A DNA stretch of 64,000 nucleotides from Ostreococcus mediterraneus (Eukaryota > Chlorophyta > Mamiellophyceae > Mamiellales > Bathycoccaceae): the NCBI GenBank assembly GCA_012295225.1, contig WMKK01000001.1, positions 124,001 to 188,000 on the forward strand, given 5' to 3'. The notes under the pieces are model-generated. The model did not search any database. It was given only the letters and a program-made list of their open reading frames with translations, and was not told where the DNA came from. The position numbers and the translations under genes were made by a program. Shown piece after piece: positions 16,860 to 28,115 of the stretch. The number at the start of each line of letters is the position of its first letter. Positions within the stretch are counted from its first letter, which is position 1.

Positions 16860-19520
16860 CTAATCGCTCATCGGCGCCGCGGTCGACTTTGCACCACCAA
16901 ACACGCAAGAATACGGAAATGCGCCAGCGCACGCCGCTTTGAATGCATCGGCAGCGGTGGCGCTCGCGGCGGCGTATGCCTCGAGCGCTTCGACGTAGTC
17001 GCCGTGTGAATACTTGACGCCGTCGATGACGGTTCGCTTGACGCCTTCGATGAGCAAGGCGTCAGACTTGTCTTCGGAAACATCATACTGCGCAAGAGCA
17101 GCAGCAGCCACGTCGACCGGATGCGTGGACGCCCCGATGAGCGCCGCAGCGTAGTCTTTGGCGGATTTATTATCCGTCAACTGTGTCGCTTGCATCATCA
17201 TCACCTTCTTCATGGCATCCGTTTCTGGCATAAGTTCGACGTAGCGCACTAAGCGCGCTACGTTGCGCTTTGCCTGAACACTCTCAGGGGCGAGCTTGAG
17301 AGATTCATTGACTGCCTTGAGCGCCAATATCGGCTTTGCTTGGCGAATGAACACTTCAAACGCGAGGAGCTGTGTCTCTTCGAACGCCGACGCGTGAGAA
17401 AGCAACGGAGTGATAAACTTCATCGCCTCTTCGAGTGGTTCCTCAGTTTTTTCTAACTCTGCACCAATTGGATCAGGGTCGGGCTTCTTTTCAGTCTTTG
17501 GACCCTTATTCTTGCTATCTTTCGCAGCGGCTTCCTTCATCATTCGCTGAAGGACGGCGAGTCGCTCCTCTTCCTTTTTCGCGGCGAGTTCCTCCTCCTT
17601 GCGAAGTTTTTGTCTAAACGCGCGTCTTTCTTCTTGCGGCATGGCAGCGATTTTCTCCTCTAATGCCGCTGCCTTCTTCGCCGGTGGATCGTCGAACATA
17701 TTGCAGTAGATTCGCACCGCACCTCGCGCGGCAATGCGGAACTCGCGTCGCGCGAACATTTCATCCTCCACCCTGATGAGATCAACATACGCACGAAGCG
17801 CCGATCTCCGCATGCAGTATCCATGGAAATCAAATTGGTCGTCAACAAACTGATTGAAATGGGTCAACACCGCGCGATAGTACTTCAAGCTGCGACCTTG
17901 ACGGCCGGCATCGGCGTGGCATTTTGCGGCTTCGAGCTCAAACCACGTCGCCTCCATATCAAACAAACCATTTGCCTGATCGCCATCGCGAGCGAACATC
18001 GCCGCGAGTTGCTCGGCATAAACATACCGACCTGCGCGCATCATGTGTCGCACGGCGTTGGAGTTCAAGAAACGGTCAGCGAGATCAAGCTTACGCGCTT
18101 CATCCGCGACGTCGGCGGCGAGTTGCACGTCGCCGGCGTGCTCAAGAAATCGCGCCTTGTTCAAGTAAAACTCTGGTTGCTTCTTACCATCCATCGCAAT
18201 AGTCTCATCGATCAATGTGAGTGCTTTGGCGTACTCGGCAGCGCCACCATTCGCAGAGCGCTGCGCCATCTCATCGTAATGCATCGCCAACAAGTTTGTG
18301 GCGTACATGACGCACTCCTTCTTTTCGTCTTCGCTCGACGTCGCGCCGCCAGATGGGAACGTGCCCTTAGACTTGAGTTGCGCCACGGTGTCGGTAAAGA
18401 TAGTCTCCAATAATTTCGCCTTGTCCTGGTTCTCGTACAAGTTTTTCAAATCTTCAAACAAACTTGGTACACCCTTGCGAATGGGCTTCTCAATGTACGC
18501 GTTGATGAGCGTCGTGAATTCAGCCCCAGCTTTGGTAAACGACAACGGCAGACGCTTCGCCGCGGCGCAATACTTCAAGCTATCGCGAAGATCTGCGTAA
18601 AGCGCTTTGATCTTTTCGCAATCGGCGTCGGAAATGTCTCCAGTACCATCGGCAATGTTCTCTGGTAACGACATTGCCACGCGAAGCGCTCGATGGTAAG
18701 CGTAGCTGTCCGGAAGACGCTCAAGTAATTTTCTGTACGTCTTCTGCGCGGCGTCGAACATATCGAGCTTCATTTGACACGCTCCAATAAGTTCTAAATA
18801 CGCAACTTTATCCACCACGTTTGCTTCTTGCGCTTCCAAGTCCTCCAAAGCTTCCTTGACTTGACCAGCGTCCCGACGCATCGTCGCCTTGAGCAACACG
18901 AGTTCGCTCGCGTCAAATTTCACCATCAGTTTATCCTCGTCGCGCCACGACCCACGACCAGTAAACGCCCCGCTCTTACGAATCTCTTCGTACTTCTCCA
19001 ATATTGACAACCCTTCGGCGTGTTCGCCGATTAAATGCAACCCCACCGCCAACGCGAACCACGACGACCGCTGATCCATCTTCAATTTTAATATTCTCCG
19101 ACGAATCTCAACGAACGCCTTCAAATCTCTCATTTGCACATACATCGTACTCAAATCTCTCAATACCAACATATTCGATGGATCAATCTTCGCCGCTTGC
19201 GCGTAACACTTCGCCGCCTCCGCGTAGTTGCGTTCCTGTCGGTGCACCAACCCGTACACGTGCCAACACACGTGCGACTCCGGGTGACACTCAATCCCTC
19301 GCTTCACCAGCGCATGCGCCTCCTCGTTTCGCCCGAACGTGTCATCCATCGATCGTACCACGAGCCCTTTCATCGCCATCGTCTCCCCGTGCTGCGGAAA
19401 CTTTTTCAGCACCGCATCGGCGTGCTTCAACCCGCGCTTAAACTGCTTCGTTTCGTAGCAATTCACCAGGTCCTGGAACTCCTTGCGCTCCCGAGACGGC
19501 AGCGCATGTTTCGCAGACAT
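16860..19520 (-). CDS. NAA15: NAA15, auxiliary subunit of N-terminal acetyltransferase A
   Basis: A single 886-residue frame matching NAA15/NATH over its full length. It starts LPSRERKEFQDLVNCYETKQFKRGLKHADAVLKKFPQHGETMAMKGL and continues through TPR repeats (HVYGLVHRQERNYAEAAKCYAQAAKIDPSN). A Lys/Glu-rich segment containing RRAFRQKLRKEEE lies near residues 620-670, with helical repeats after it. NAA15 anchors the catalytic NAA10 to the ribosome so that nascent chains are acetylated after Met removal. Its stop is about 60 nt from the CHMP1 stop (convergent pair). Confidence 0.95.
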   Translation of the reverse strand: MSAKHALPSRERKEFQDLVNCYETKQFKRGLKHADAVLKKFPQHGETMAMKGLVVRSMDDTFGRNEEAHALVKRGIECHPESHVCWHVYGLVHRQERNYAEAAKCYAQAAKIDPSNMLVLRDLSTMYVQMRDLKAFVEIRRRILKLKMDQRSSWFALAVGLHLIGEHAEGLSILEKYEEIRKSGAFTGRGSWRDEDKLMVKFDASELVLLKATMRRDAGQVKEALEDLEAQEANVVDKVAYLELIGACQMKLDMFDAAQKTYRKLLERLPDSYAYHRALRVAMSLPENIADGTGDISDADCEKIKALYADLRDSLKYCAAAKRLPLSFTKAGAEFTTLINAYIEKPIRKGVPSLFEDLKNLYENQDKAKLLETIFTDTVAQLKSKGTFPSGGATSSEDEKKECVMYATNLLAMHYDEMAQRSANGGAAEYAKALTLIDETIAMDGKKQPEFYLNKARFLEHAGDVQLAADVADEARKLDLADRFLNSNAVRHMMRAGRYVYAEQLAAMFARDGDQANGLFDMEATWFELEAAKCHADAGRQGRSLKYYRAVLTHFNQFVDDQFDFHGYCMRRSALRAYVDLIRVEDEMFARREFRIAARGAVRIYCNMFDDPPAKKAAALEEKIAAMPQEERRAFRQKLRKEEELAAKKEEERLAVLQRMMKEAAAKDSKNKGPKTEKKPDPDPIGAELEKTEEPLEEAMKFITPLLSHASAFEETQLLAFEVFIRQAKPILALKAVNESLKLAPESVQAKRNVARLVRYVELMPETDAMKKVMMMQATQLTDNKSAKDYAAALIGASTHPVDVAAAALAQYDVSEDKSDALLIEGVKRTVIDGVKYSHGDYVEALEAYAAASATAADAFKAACAGAFPYSCVFGGAKSTAAPMSD

Positions 19521-19793
19521 CTTATCTTATTTGTCGCGCTATTCGCGACCACTGCAATCGGCGCGTCGCGTACTGTCGTTCGAAGTCCATCGCGTAAGCA
19601 AATCATCCGCCGCCAAAAACGAAAGCGGAATATCCATGCACGCGAAAGGGTGCGATCAGGTTCAATCAAAATTCGATCGACGCGTGTTTAAGCTTCGTTT
19701 GTCCGAATATATGGGCGTTTGAATCCATCGGTCGCTGCGCGGCGGCATTACGACGCGCGCGACGCCTCGCACGGTAGTTCACGCGCGCGGACG

Positions 19794-21035
19794 ATGAGCG
19801 TGCGGCGAGTTTATGCGCGCGCATGGGCGCGTCGAGCGCATATCGCTGCGCGTTCGGCGCGCATCGACGATGGTAGTCAACAGACTGTTATCGGGCTGCA
19901 ACATCATCTTTTTCTTTGCCGCGGTGCGCATTCGGGCGCTGGCGCGACGCCCGGGAGCGCGTACGATAGAATTCGCCGTCAATTTGATGTCGTTACGCGC
20001 GTGAAGGATGACGTGCTCGATGTGCCGCGGCGCGTGCGGGAAAATGTGTTGAACAAGGTGGAGGAGGCAAAGCTGCGAGCGAGACGCGCGACGGATACGG
20101 CGCTCGGTCCGCAAGCGTCGGAGTTTTTATGGACGATGAGCGAGTTTAATCCATTGGTGATTAAGCGTGCGATCGAACAGCGCGTAGTGGCGGCGTATGC
20201 GAAGCATTGGAGGACTATGGAGTTGGGCGCGACGAGCGGAGCCGCGGTGGCGACGTGGCGTTCGGCGCGCGCGTTTAAAACATCCGTCATGGGTATCTCG
20301 CCCGATTCTTCAGTGTTTGACGTGGCGTTTGGCGACCCGGCGATGGTTGGAGGGTCGATCGCGCTCGCAGCCGCGGGCACGTTCGCGATGCGACAGAGGT
20401 ATCGCTTGGATGTGGATTACGCGCAGGCGATGGCGACGCGTCGGCTAGCCAAACATCCAGGCGTTCGGGAATTATTAGGCGCACCCGTGACCGTGGGTGA
20501 ATCTCGCGTGGTCGTTACCTCGGGCGGGGGCTTAGCAATGTTTAAGCGCGCGAGATCGAGCACGTTTGGGGCAGTGACGCTTCCCGTGAGCGTTGATTCA
20601 AAGTGGGCGCACGTCGCGTTTGCGCTTCGCGGCACGCGTAAGACGGGCATCGTGAGCATGGCCACTAAGAAATGGGGCGGCGCGTATAGCATTCCACTTC
20701 TCGCGCTTGAAGTCGAGAGCTTGGATGGTGAGACATACCGCGTGTTTCTTGACGGTGGTGCGAAAGAGTACGAAGCGAGCGGGGTGTTGGCGTCGTTACG
20801 CGAGCCGTTGCGTGCCTCCATCTCTGAAGAAATGAAGCGACTGAAAGCGGATGCCGATGCGCTCGAAGCCGAGACACTCTCTCGTGAAGTCGTAAAACGA
20901 CGCGTAGAGACGGCGCCGAAAACTTTAGACCAAGGTGGCGGCATGTATAAAGTTGAGCGCATTAAAGACGCCGCGGCGTCAGCGGTGCATTTTGTTCGAG
21001 CGCGCATCGCTCGAGCGCGCATTTCGTCCAAGTAG
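19794..21035 (+). CDS. Mitochondrial-type protein of unknown function, TIM21/COA1-like C-terminal part
   Basis: Encodes 413 residues from the ATG at 19794, chosen because MSVRRVYARAWARRAHIAARSARI is a good Arg-rich mitochondrial presequence. A possible hydrophobic segment (MVGGSIALAAAGTFAM) sits near residue 180. It is followed by RLAKHPGVRELLGAPVTVGESRVVVTSGGG…AHVAFALRGTRKTGIVSM and later YRVFLDGG, a pattern like the TIM21/COA1 fold (a helix, then 'LG.p' and a sheet reporting on substrates at the inner membrane). The last 100 residues are helical and charged. The family assignment is tentative; a lineage-specific membrane protein is equally possible. Confidence 0.5.
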   Translation: MSVRRVYARAWARRAHIAARSARIDDGSQQTVIGLQHHLFLCRGAHSGAGATPGSAYDRIRRQFDVVTRVKDDVLDVPRRVRENVLNKVEEAKLRARRATDTALGPQASEFLWTMSEFNPLVIKRAIEQRVVAAYAKHWRTMELGATSGAAVATWRSARAFKTSVMGISPDSSVFDVAFGDPAMVGGSIALAAAGTFAMRQRYRLDVDYAQAMATRRLAKHPGVRELLGAPVTVGESRVVVTSGGGLAMFKRARSSTFGAVTLPVSVDSKWAHVAFALRGTRKTGIVSMATKKWGGAYSIPLLALEVESLDGETYRVFLDGGAKEYEASGVLASLREPLRASISEEMKRLKADADALEAETLSREVVKRRVETAPKTLDQGGGMYKVERIKDAAASAVHFVRARIARARISSK

Positions 21036-21061
21036 TAGTATTCTTAGTGTACAAATATTAT

Positions 21062-22210
21062 CTAGTGTAACAGTTCCACTGTGTGTTTAAGTTCTTCGCG
21101 CTGAAGCATCGTCCTTGCGACTTCGGCGTCGCGATGGATGCGCGTAATCAACGCTTCAAGCGTCGTAAAGTCCGCTTCGGGGCGCAAATACGCACTCACT
21201 ACTAATTCTAATTCCTCCCCATAAAAATCCCCATCATCGCCAAAATCATGTAAGAGCCACGGTTCGATCGTCTTCTTCGCATTGTCGAAGAACGGATTCC
21301 ATCCGATGCTCATGACTTGCTGATAAATTTTGCCTCGCAGTTTCGCAAACCCGAGGTAAATGCCAGGCGCGAGCGAATCAACTTGAAATTTCAACGCCGC
21401 CACATCTAAATTCGCCGTGGGAATTCCGAGCTCTTTAGCACCGCGCCCAAAACCCTTCACCACTGGACCTCGCATGACGACGGGTGGAATGGGCAGTACG
21501 GCGTCCGCCGATCCGTCATCCAGTGGGAGCCAATCCTCAAACGCGGGCAAGCCAAATTTTGCCAAATCCAAATCATACAGACTATGTATCACCGCATCCG
21601 CGCATCTTTCGAACGCGGCGCGATCGCGAATGCTCGGCACCGCAATTGTGCGCATTCCCGCGCTCTGCCCGGCTTCGCACCCGACGGGTGTGTCCTCTAT
21701 GACGACACACGCCGCCGCGTCCGCGCCCAACGTCTTCGCGGCGAGCTCAAATATTTCCGGATCAGGCTTCCCACGCACGACTAAATCTCCGGTGATCTCG
21801 CACGACATCATCTCTACAACGCGCGTGTGACTCGCCATCTTCAATGCAAAGTACTCTCGAGGCGTCGACGTCGCCAAACCGAACCGCACGCCTTTTGCCC
21901 GCAAGTGCTCAAGCAAGCGCGTCGCGCCGGGCATGAGCTGCACCTCGCCCCAGCGCGCGTTTAACAGCGGCGACGTCGCAGCGAGCAGCGCCTTGGGGGT
22001 AATGTCTAGCGACAAGCGCGAGATGAGCTCGCGCGTGGCATCCATCGGCCGCATGCCGCGCACGCGCTCGAGCGCATCGTGAATGGTACTCGTCGCCAGC
22101 GCACCCTTGGTGAGGTCGCGCACGACCGCGCCGACCACCTCGTCGACGAGCTGCTCGGTGTTAATCAACGTCCCATCGAGATCTAAAATCACCGTCGGCG
22201 TCGGCGTCAT
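21062..22210 (-). CDS. FHY: Bifunctional FMN hydrolase / riboflavin kinase
   Basis: From the ATG at 22210 it encodes 382 residues in two domains. Residues about 6-215 form a HAD phosphatase: VILDLDGTLINTEQ (nucleophile Asp), LATSTPREY, RGKPDPEIF and VVIEDTPVGCEAGQSAGM. Residues about 240-382 form a riboflavin kinase: GPVVKGFGRGAKELGIPTANLDV, the ATP/flavin-binding segment, PGIYLGFAKL and VMSIGWNPFF, ending with E…LI..IH.D. The same fusion is known in plants, where it interconverts riboflavin and FMN. The frame stays open to 22531, adding about 107 residues; that stretch holds a hydrophobic segment but no HAD sequence, so the shorter start is preferred. Confidence 0.9.
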   Translation of the reverse strand: MTPTPTVILDLDGTLINTEQLVDEVVGAVVRDLTKGALATSTIHDALERVRGMRPMDATRELISRLSLDITPKALLAATSPLLNARWGEVQLMPGATRLLEHLRAKGVRFGLATSTPREYFALKMASHTRVVEMMSCEITGDLVVRGKPDPEIFELAAKTLGADAAACVVIEDTPVGCEAGQSAGMRTIAVPSIRDRAAFERCADAVIHSLYDLDLAKFGLPAFEDWLPLDDGSADAVLPIPPVVMRGPVVKGFGRGAKELGIPTANLDVAALKFQVDSLAPGIYLGFAKLRGKIYQQVMSIGWNPFFDNAKKTIEPWLLHDFGDDGDFYGEELELVVSAYLRPEADFTTLEALITRIHRDAEVARTMLQREELKHTVELLH

Positions 22211-23938
<1,728 letters not shown>

Positions 23939-24066
23939 TTTACAGAAGTTTACAAGCACGCCCGCACACATGACACGACATTTTCAAAGACGACAAATAA
24001 CACAATTTATAATGACTACCTACAGTATCTACAGTATCGATCGACGATACAGTGCCAGTATATATC

Positions 24067-25365
24067 CTATGGTAACGACGCACGCGCGATGGCGCGTTCG
24101 ATTTCGCGATTGGTGAGCGATACGCCTAAAGTCGACCGAAGATGCACGCGCGCGGCTTTAATCGTCATCGGCGCGGCTTTGCCCTCATCACTGCTATGAC
24201 TCACGAGATCTTTGAGTGATTGGACGATTGTCCGATCGAGTAATCGTTCGCCTGACTCAGTGGCGACTACGTCACCCTTTGCCAGCGCTGTAACGCGGCG
24301 TGACAATTGAAACAACGCCGCCGCATCAGAGCGGTGCATGGGCGCGGCGGCAAGTATACGTTCAAACGCTCGCTCTTCACGAAGGAATAACTCTGCATCA
24401 TCGACATCTCCTTCAGGAGAGTTTGAATCCGACGACGACGACGACAACGCATCATCATCGACAGTGAGCACGTCCAGCGCTCGTCTAGCGCGTACGATTT
24501 CATCCTTCAACATCGCTTTTTCATCCACGCTCAACAGCTTATCTTTCTCTGGCGCGATGGATCCCTTCGCGTCGTCCCCACTCATCGCCATAAATATTTC
24601 ATATCCAATAATCCCCACCGCGTGCGATAGATTTAAACTCGTCGGCCCAGTGCCGCCAGTGTACTTTAAACTTCTTCGGCACAATTTTCCCGCTCCCGCG
24701 GTCGGGATGGCCACTGCAGCGTGCGCCCACGCCAGATCTTCATTCGTCAGCCCCGTGCGTTCGTTACCGAATAAAATCGCAACCTTCCCTCGTTTGGCTT
24801 CTAGCGCCACGCGTTCAGCGGCTTCTCGCGCCGTCATTAACGGCGTCCCGCTACGCGGCCGAGCCGTCGTCGCCAACACAAAAGTACAATCCTTCAGCGC
24901 CTCCTCACTGGTTTTACATCGCTCGGCATCGCGCAACAACCAATCCGCCGCGCATGCGTACCGTATGCTTTCATCCGAAAGCGGCGTTTCGTGCGCGGCG
25001 TCACCGAGAATCTCACTCGCGCGTTCGGGCGCCGTTCCTTCGCCCTCCGACGCCTCGTCCAGCGTTTGTCGCCCATCTCCCGCCCCGGTCGCAGCTGCGG
25101 GCTTTTGCAACACGAATGGTCCGACATCGACGAGTTTGAGGTCGTACACGCCAAAATTTTGCATGCTTCGCGCGCACGCGCCTACGTTCGCCGGACCTTG
25201 GGGGTTCACGAGGACGAAGCGCACGTTCGCGAGCCCTGGGAGGTCGTTTTGGACGTCGTCTACCCACGGCGTGGCGCTACTTTTACATCGAACGCGGCGG
25301 GTGCGGGTCGGTGCGGGCGCGCGCGGCGCGATGTGAGCGCTGGCGAACGCACGGGTGGCGGACAT
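24067..25365 (-). CDS. SpoU/TrmJ-type RNA 2'-O-methyltransferase, organelle-targeted
   Basis: Encodes 432 residues. A leader rich in Ala, Arg and Pro (MSATRAFASAHIAPRAPAP) precedes the SPOUT domain. Motif 1 is RFVLVNPQGPANVGACARSMQNFG, with the N and R used by TrmH-type enzymes; motif 2 is VAILFGNERTGLTNEDL, and motif 3 is TSLNLSHAVGIIGYEIF (trefoil-knot SAM site). This order and spacing match TrmJ, which methylates position 32 of tRNAs, though rRNA methylases of the same family cannot be excluded. The C-terminal 150 residues are helical and contain an acidic Ser run. The region around residue 80-130 is a lineage-specific insertion. Confidence 0.82.
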   Translation of the reverse strand: MSATRAFASAHIAPRAPAPTRTRRVRCKSSATPWVDDVQNDLPGLANVRFVLVNPQGPANVGACARSMQNFGVYDLKLVDVGPFVLQKPAAATGAGDGRQTLDEASEGEGTAPERASEILGDAAHETPLSDESIRYACAADWLLRDAERCKTSEEALKDCTFVLATTARPRSGTPLMTAREAAERVALEAKRGKVAILFGNERTGLTNEDLAWAHAAVAIPTAGAGKLCRRSLKYTGGTGPTSLNLSHAVGIIGYEIFMAMSGDDAKGSIAPEKDKLLSVDEKAMLKDEIVRARRALDVLTVDDDALSSSSSDSNSPEGDVDDAELFLREERAFERILAAAPMHRSDAAALFQLSRRVTALAKGDVVATESGERLLDRTIVQSLKDLVSHSSDEGKAAPMTIKAARVHLRSTLGVSLTNREIERAIARASLP

Positions 25366-25411
25366 CGATGCTGCCGGGCGGGTTGTGAAGTGAGCCGCGA
25401 AAAAGCGCGAG

Positions 25412-25443
25412 TACTTGTATTACAGAATACTTGTATTACAGAA
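25412..25443. repeat. 16-nt tandem duplication next to the carbonic anhydrase stop
   Basis: TACTTGTATTACAGAA occurs twice in tandem, at 25412-25427 and 25428-25443, immediately beyond the carbonic anhydrase stop codon on its 3' side. It would be present in the 3' UTR of that mRNA. Confidence 0.9.
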
Positions 25444-26286
25444 TTAGTCTTCTCGCACGCGCTTGGCGTCGCGGACATCGATTTTGGAATCTTCACTTTT
25501 GTTTGCTAAATCATCAGCGGATCCATATTCGCTTTCACTCGGAGGGGCGAACGAGCCGTCGGGTTGTAAAATGCGAAGCGTCCCATCAAAGACGTTAAAC
25601 ACTGAGCCTCGAATATCCAAATCTCCGCTTTCGATGCGGCTTCGCACGAACGGAAATGTGGCTAAATTTGACACGCTCTGTCGAACGAGTTGGAATTCTA
25701 ACATGCGACCGCGAATATCTGGGTCGTATTTGTCGCACACCTCGCACACGCTACGCTCCGCGAGCGACACCCACGACCCAATGAACCCTTCTCCAGTCGC
25801 CTCGTTCGCGCCAAAAACCTTTGGATCAGAGTTGGCACCGTTTCCATATTTTCTTAACGCCGCCGCCGCGCCACCGCACTGCGTATGCCCCATGACTAGA
25901 ATTAATTTAACTTTTAAGTGCACCACCGCGTACTCGATAGCTGCGCACGTACCGTGATGCGCGCCATCCACGCCGCTAAACGGTGGCACCAAGTTTGCCA
26001 CGTTACGCACGACGAACACCTCTCCAGGGGACGTCGCAAACACGATCGCTGGATCGGCTCGTGAATCGCAGCACGCCACCACGAGCGTCGAAGGCCGCTG
26101 CCCGCGCTCCGCTAAATCCTTCAACGCAACCCCGAGCCCACCGTCGGTGTCATTCTTGCGCAGTTCAAAGTTCCTATACCCGCGCACGAGATCCTTCATC
26201 GCTTCGTGACCCGCCATCGTGCCCGCGAGCGCGACGCGCGCATCAGGCTCGGTGAGCTCAGCCGTGGGCATGCCTCCCCTAAGCAA
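25444..26286 (-). CDS. Beta-class carbonic anhydrase
   Basis: Encodes 280 residues of a plant/bacterial-type beta carbonic anhydrase. The zinc and catalytic residues are visible in VACCDSRADP (Cys with the Asp-Arg dyad) and GHTQCGGAAAAL (His and Cys ligands). VFVVRNVANLVPP and HHGTCAAIEYAVVHLKVKLILVMGHTQCGG are full family signatures. The enzyme interconverts CO2 and bicarbonate, relevant to carbon concentration or pH. I see no clear transit peptide (MLRGGMPTAELTEPDARV), so it may be cytosolic or mitochondrial. A second ATG 15 nt downstream (MPTAEL) is possible. The last 30 residues are charged. Confidence 0.95.
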   Translation of the reverse strand: MLRGGMPTAELTEPDARVALAGTMAGHEAMKDLVRGYRNFELRKNDTDGGLGVALKDLAERGQRPSTLVVACCDSRADPAIVFATSPGEVFVVRNVANLVPPFSGVDGAHHGTCAAIEYAVVHLKVKLILVMGHTQCGGAAAALRKYGNGANSDPKVFGANEATGEGFIGSWVSLAERSVCEVCDKYDPDIRGRMLEFQLVRQSVSNLATFPFVRSRIESGDLDIRGSVFNVFDGTLRILQPDGSFAPPSESEYGSADDLANKSEDSKIDVRDAKRVRED

Positions 26287-26550
26287 TCGCGGCTCTTCGT
26301 CTCCTTCCTTCTCTCGCGCGCGACGCGCGACGCCCCTTCGCGCGCCTCGAACGCGCGCGCGGCTTTACGACGGACGCGTCTCCTACGCGTCGCGCGACGT
26401 CGCGCGAGTCGAGCGATGCGAACGACGCGTCGTTTAATGAGGCGACAACTGCGGTGACATCGCCATTGTGTCGCGCGCGTGCACGCGGCGCCGCACGGAC
26501 AACCGCGCGCGAACGCACGCGAACGAGCACGCACACCGCTCGCCGTCGCC

Positions 26551-27942
26551 ATGGGGCGCCAACACGCCGCGAGATCGACGATGGATGCCGAACGCGCGGC
26601 GAATCAGGCGTCGAATCCTTCGTTCGTGGACCGCGCGAGAGATGACGCGTTGCGCAGCGGCGTGCGCGCGTCTGCGGCGTCGCGAGCGGTGACAAAGGTG
26701 CACAGACATCGTGCCGGTGTCGATGTCGCCGCGCGCGTCGCCGGCACGGGTGCGGAGGAGGAGGAGGAGGAGGAGGAGGTCGACGCGCTCGGGTTTGAAA
26801 GGCGGCGGCGAGCGGCGGAGTCGCGAGCGCGCGATGACGCGCCCGATACCGCACGCGTCGCGCAGCAGCGACGACATCGAGAGAGTAGTAGCGATAGTGA
26901 TGCGTCTAGTGAGAGTGAGAGCGAGGATGAAGCGGCGCGGGATGCGCGCCGTGCGGCGATTAGGGCGCGAGCGGCGGCGCGCGAGGTAGAACTCGAACGC
27001 GGCGACTTCGCAGAGGACGACAATGATGTCGACGAGGCTGGCGCTGTTCACGCGCACGCGAGTGCTGGACGGTTTGCTGAATCAACAGACGTGGGCGATG
27101 CGTCGAGTTCGTCGTATGAGACGGATAGCGAGTACGAGACGGATAGCGACGACAGCGACGTCGACGTCGGCGGCGGCTCGAGAAAGTTGTTCAAGCCCAT
27201 ATTCGTTCGCGCGAGCGAGCGAGATACGATCGAAGAGCGCGATAGGATCAACGCCGAGCTCGAAGCCGAAGCGGAAAAGAATGCCGAAGCTAAGGCAGCG
27301 AAGAAGGCGGAATCGAAGAAGCTGGTCGAGTTGGAGGTGCGCCGAGAGGAGGAGCTCGCGCGTGCGCTCGACGAAATGGAGCCCAGCGACGTGGACACTG
27401 AAGACGAATTCGACGACGTGGGCGCATTTGACGCATGGAAAACGCGGGAGCTCGAAAGGCTGAAAACTGACCGCATTCAGCGCGAATTGATGTACCGCGA
27501 GCGCGAGGAACAAGAGCGCATTCGTAACATGACTGAAGAGGAGCGCGACTTGTATCACGCCAAGCGCATCGCCAAGCAAAAGGCGGATGAAAAAGACAAG
27601 CCGAAGATGGCATTCATGCAAAAGTACTATCACAAGGGTGCGTTCTTTCAAGAGTCTGCAGATGATGCGTTCGGCACCGCTGGTCCGGATGAAATTTACA
27701 AGCGCGATTTTACCGCGCCGACGGAGCTCGAGCGCGGCGATAAAACATTGCTTCCAGCCGCCATGCAAGTGCGTAAGGGTACCTTTGGTATGCGCGGAAA
27801 CACAAAATGGACGCACTTGGCAAATGAAGACACGTCGATTCGTAAAGACGAGACGGATGATTTATGGTCGGGAAAGAACAGAGACGTCCGCGCGCTCAAA
27901 GCCAAGGCGACGGAGAAACAAGCGGGCATGAAGAAAATTTAA
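26551..27942 (+). CDS. MFAP1: MFAP1-like spliceosome protein
   Basis: Encodes 463 residues. The first half is acidic and Ser/Arg-rich, with a Glu run near residue 70 and ETDSEYETDSDDSDVD. From about residue 210 it matches MFAP1: KPIFVRASERDTIEERDRI, then a long charged coiled coil, VGAFDAWKTRELERLKTDR, MTEEERDLYHAKRIAKQK and the conserved end MAFMQKYYHKGAFFQ…RDFTAPTELERGDKTLLPAAMQVRKG…GNTKWTHLANEDTS. MFAP1 is a component of the spliceosomal B complex needed for activation. Another ATG at 26581 would drop ten residues. It is divergent to the carbonic anhydrase gene (264-nt spacer). Confidence 0.92.
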   Translation: MGRQHAARSTMDAERAANQASNPSFVDRARDDALRSGVRASAASRAVTKVHRHRAGVDVAARVAGTGAEEEEEEEEVDALGFERRRRAAESRARDDAPDTARVAQQRRHRESSSDSDASSESESEDEAARDARRAAIRARAAAREVELERGDFAEDDNDVDEAGAVHAHASAGRFAESTDVGDASSSSYETDSEYETDSDDSDVDVGGGSRKLFKPIFVRASERDTIEERDRINAELEAEAEKNAEAKAAKKAESKKLVELEVRREEELARALDEMEPSDVDTEDEFDDVGAFDAWKTRELERLKTDRIQRELMYREREEQERIRNMTEEERDLYHAKRIAKQKADEKDKPKMAFMQKYYHKGAFFQESADDAFGTAGPDEIYKRDFTAPTELERGDKTLLPAAMQVRKGTFGMRGNTKWTHLANEDTSIRKDETDDLWSGKNRDVRALKAKATEKQAGMKKI

Positions 27943-28115
27943 TTCCACGCGCCGACGCCAGCGGCGAATGTATTCTTGACGGTCGTTACGCACCGTCGCG
28001 TAGTAACAGTAGCGTCGTGCACCGCACGACATTGAAATCGAACGAAACGATATTCAAAACTAACAAAACGTCGCGCGCGCGTTCCAGCCGCCTCACAGCT
28101 AGGCGCAAGCCAAAC

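Noticed and set aside
24338-25336. Plus-strand 332-codon frame opposite the SpoU-type methylase
   Set aside because: Antisense of a gene with clear SPOUT motifs; composition is biased and no family pattern is seen.
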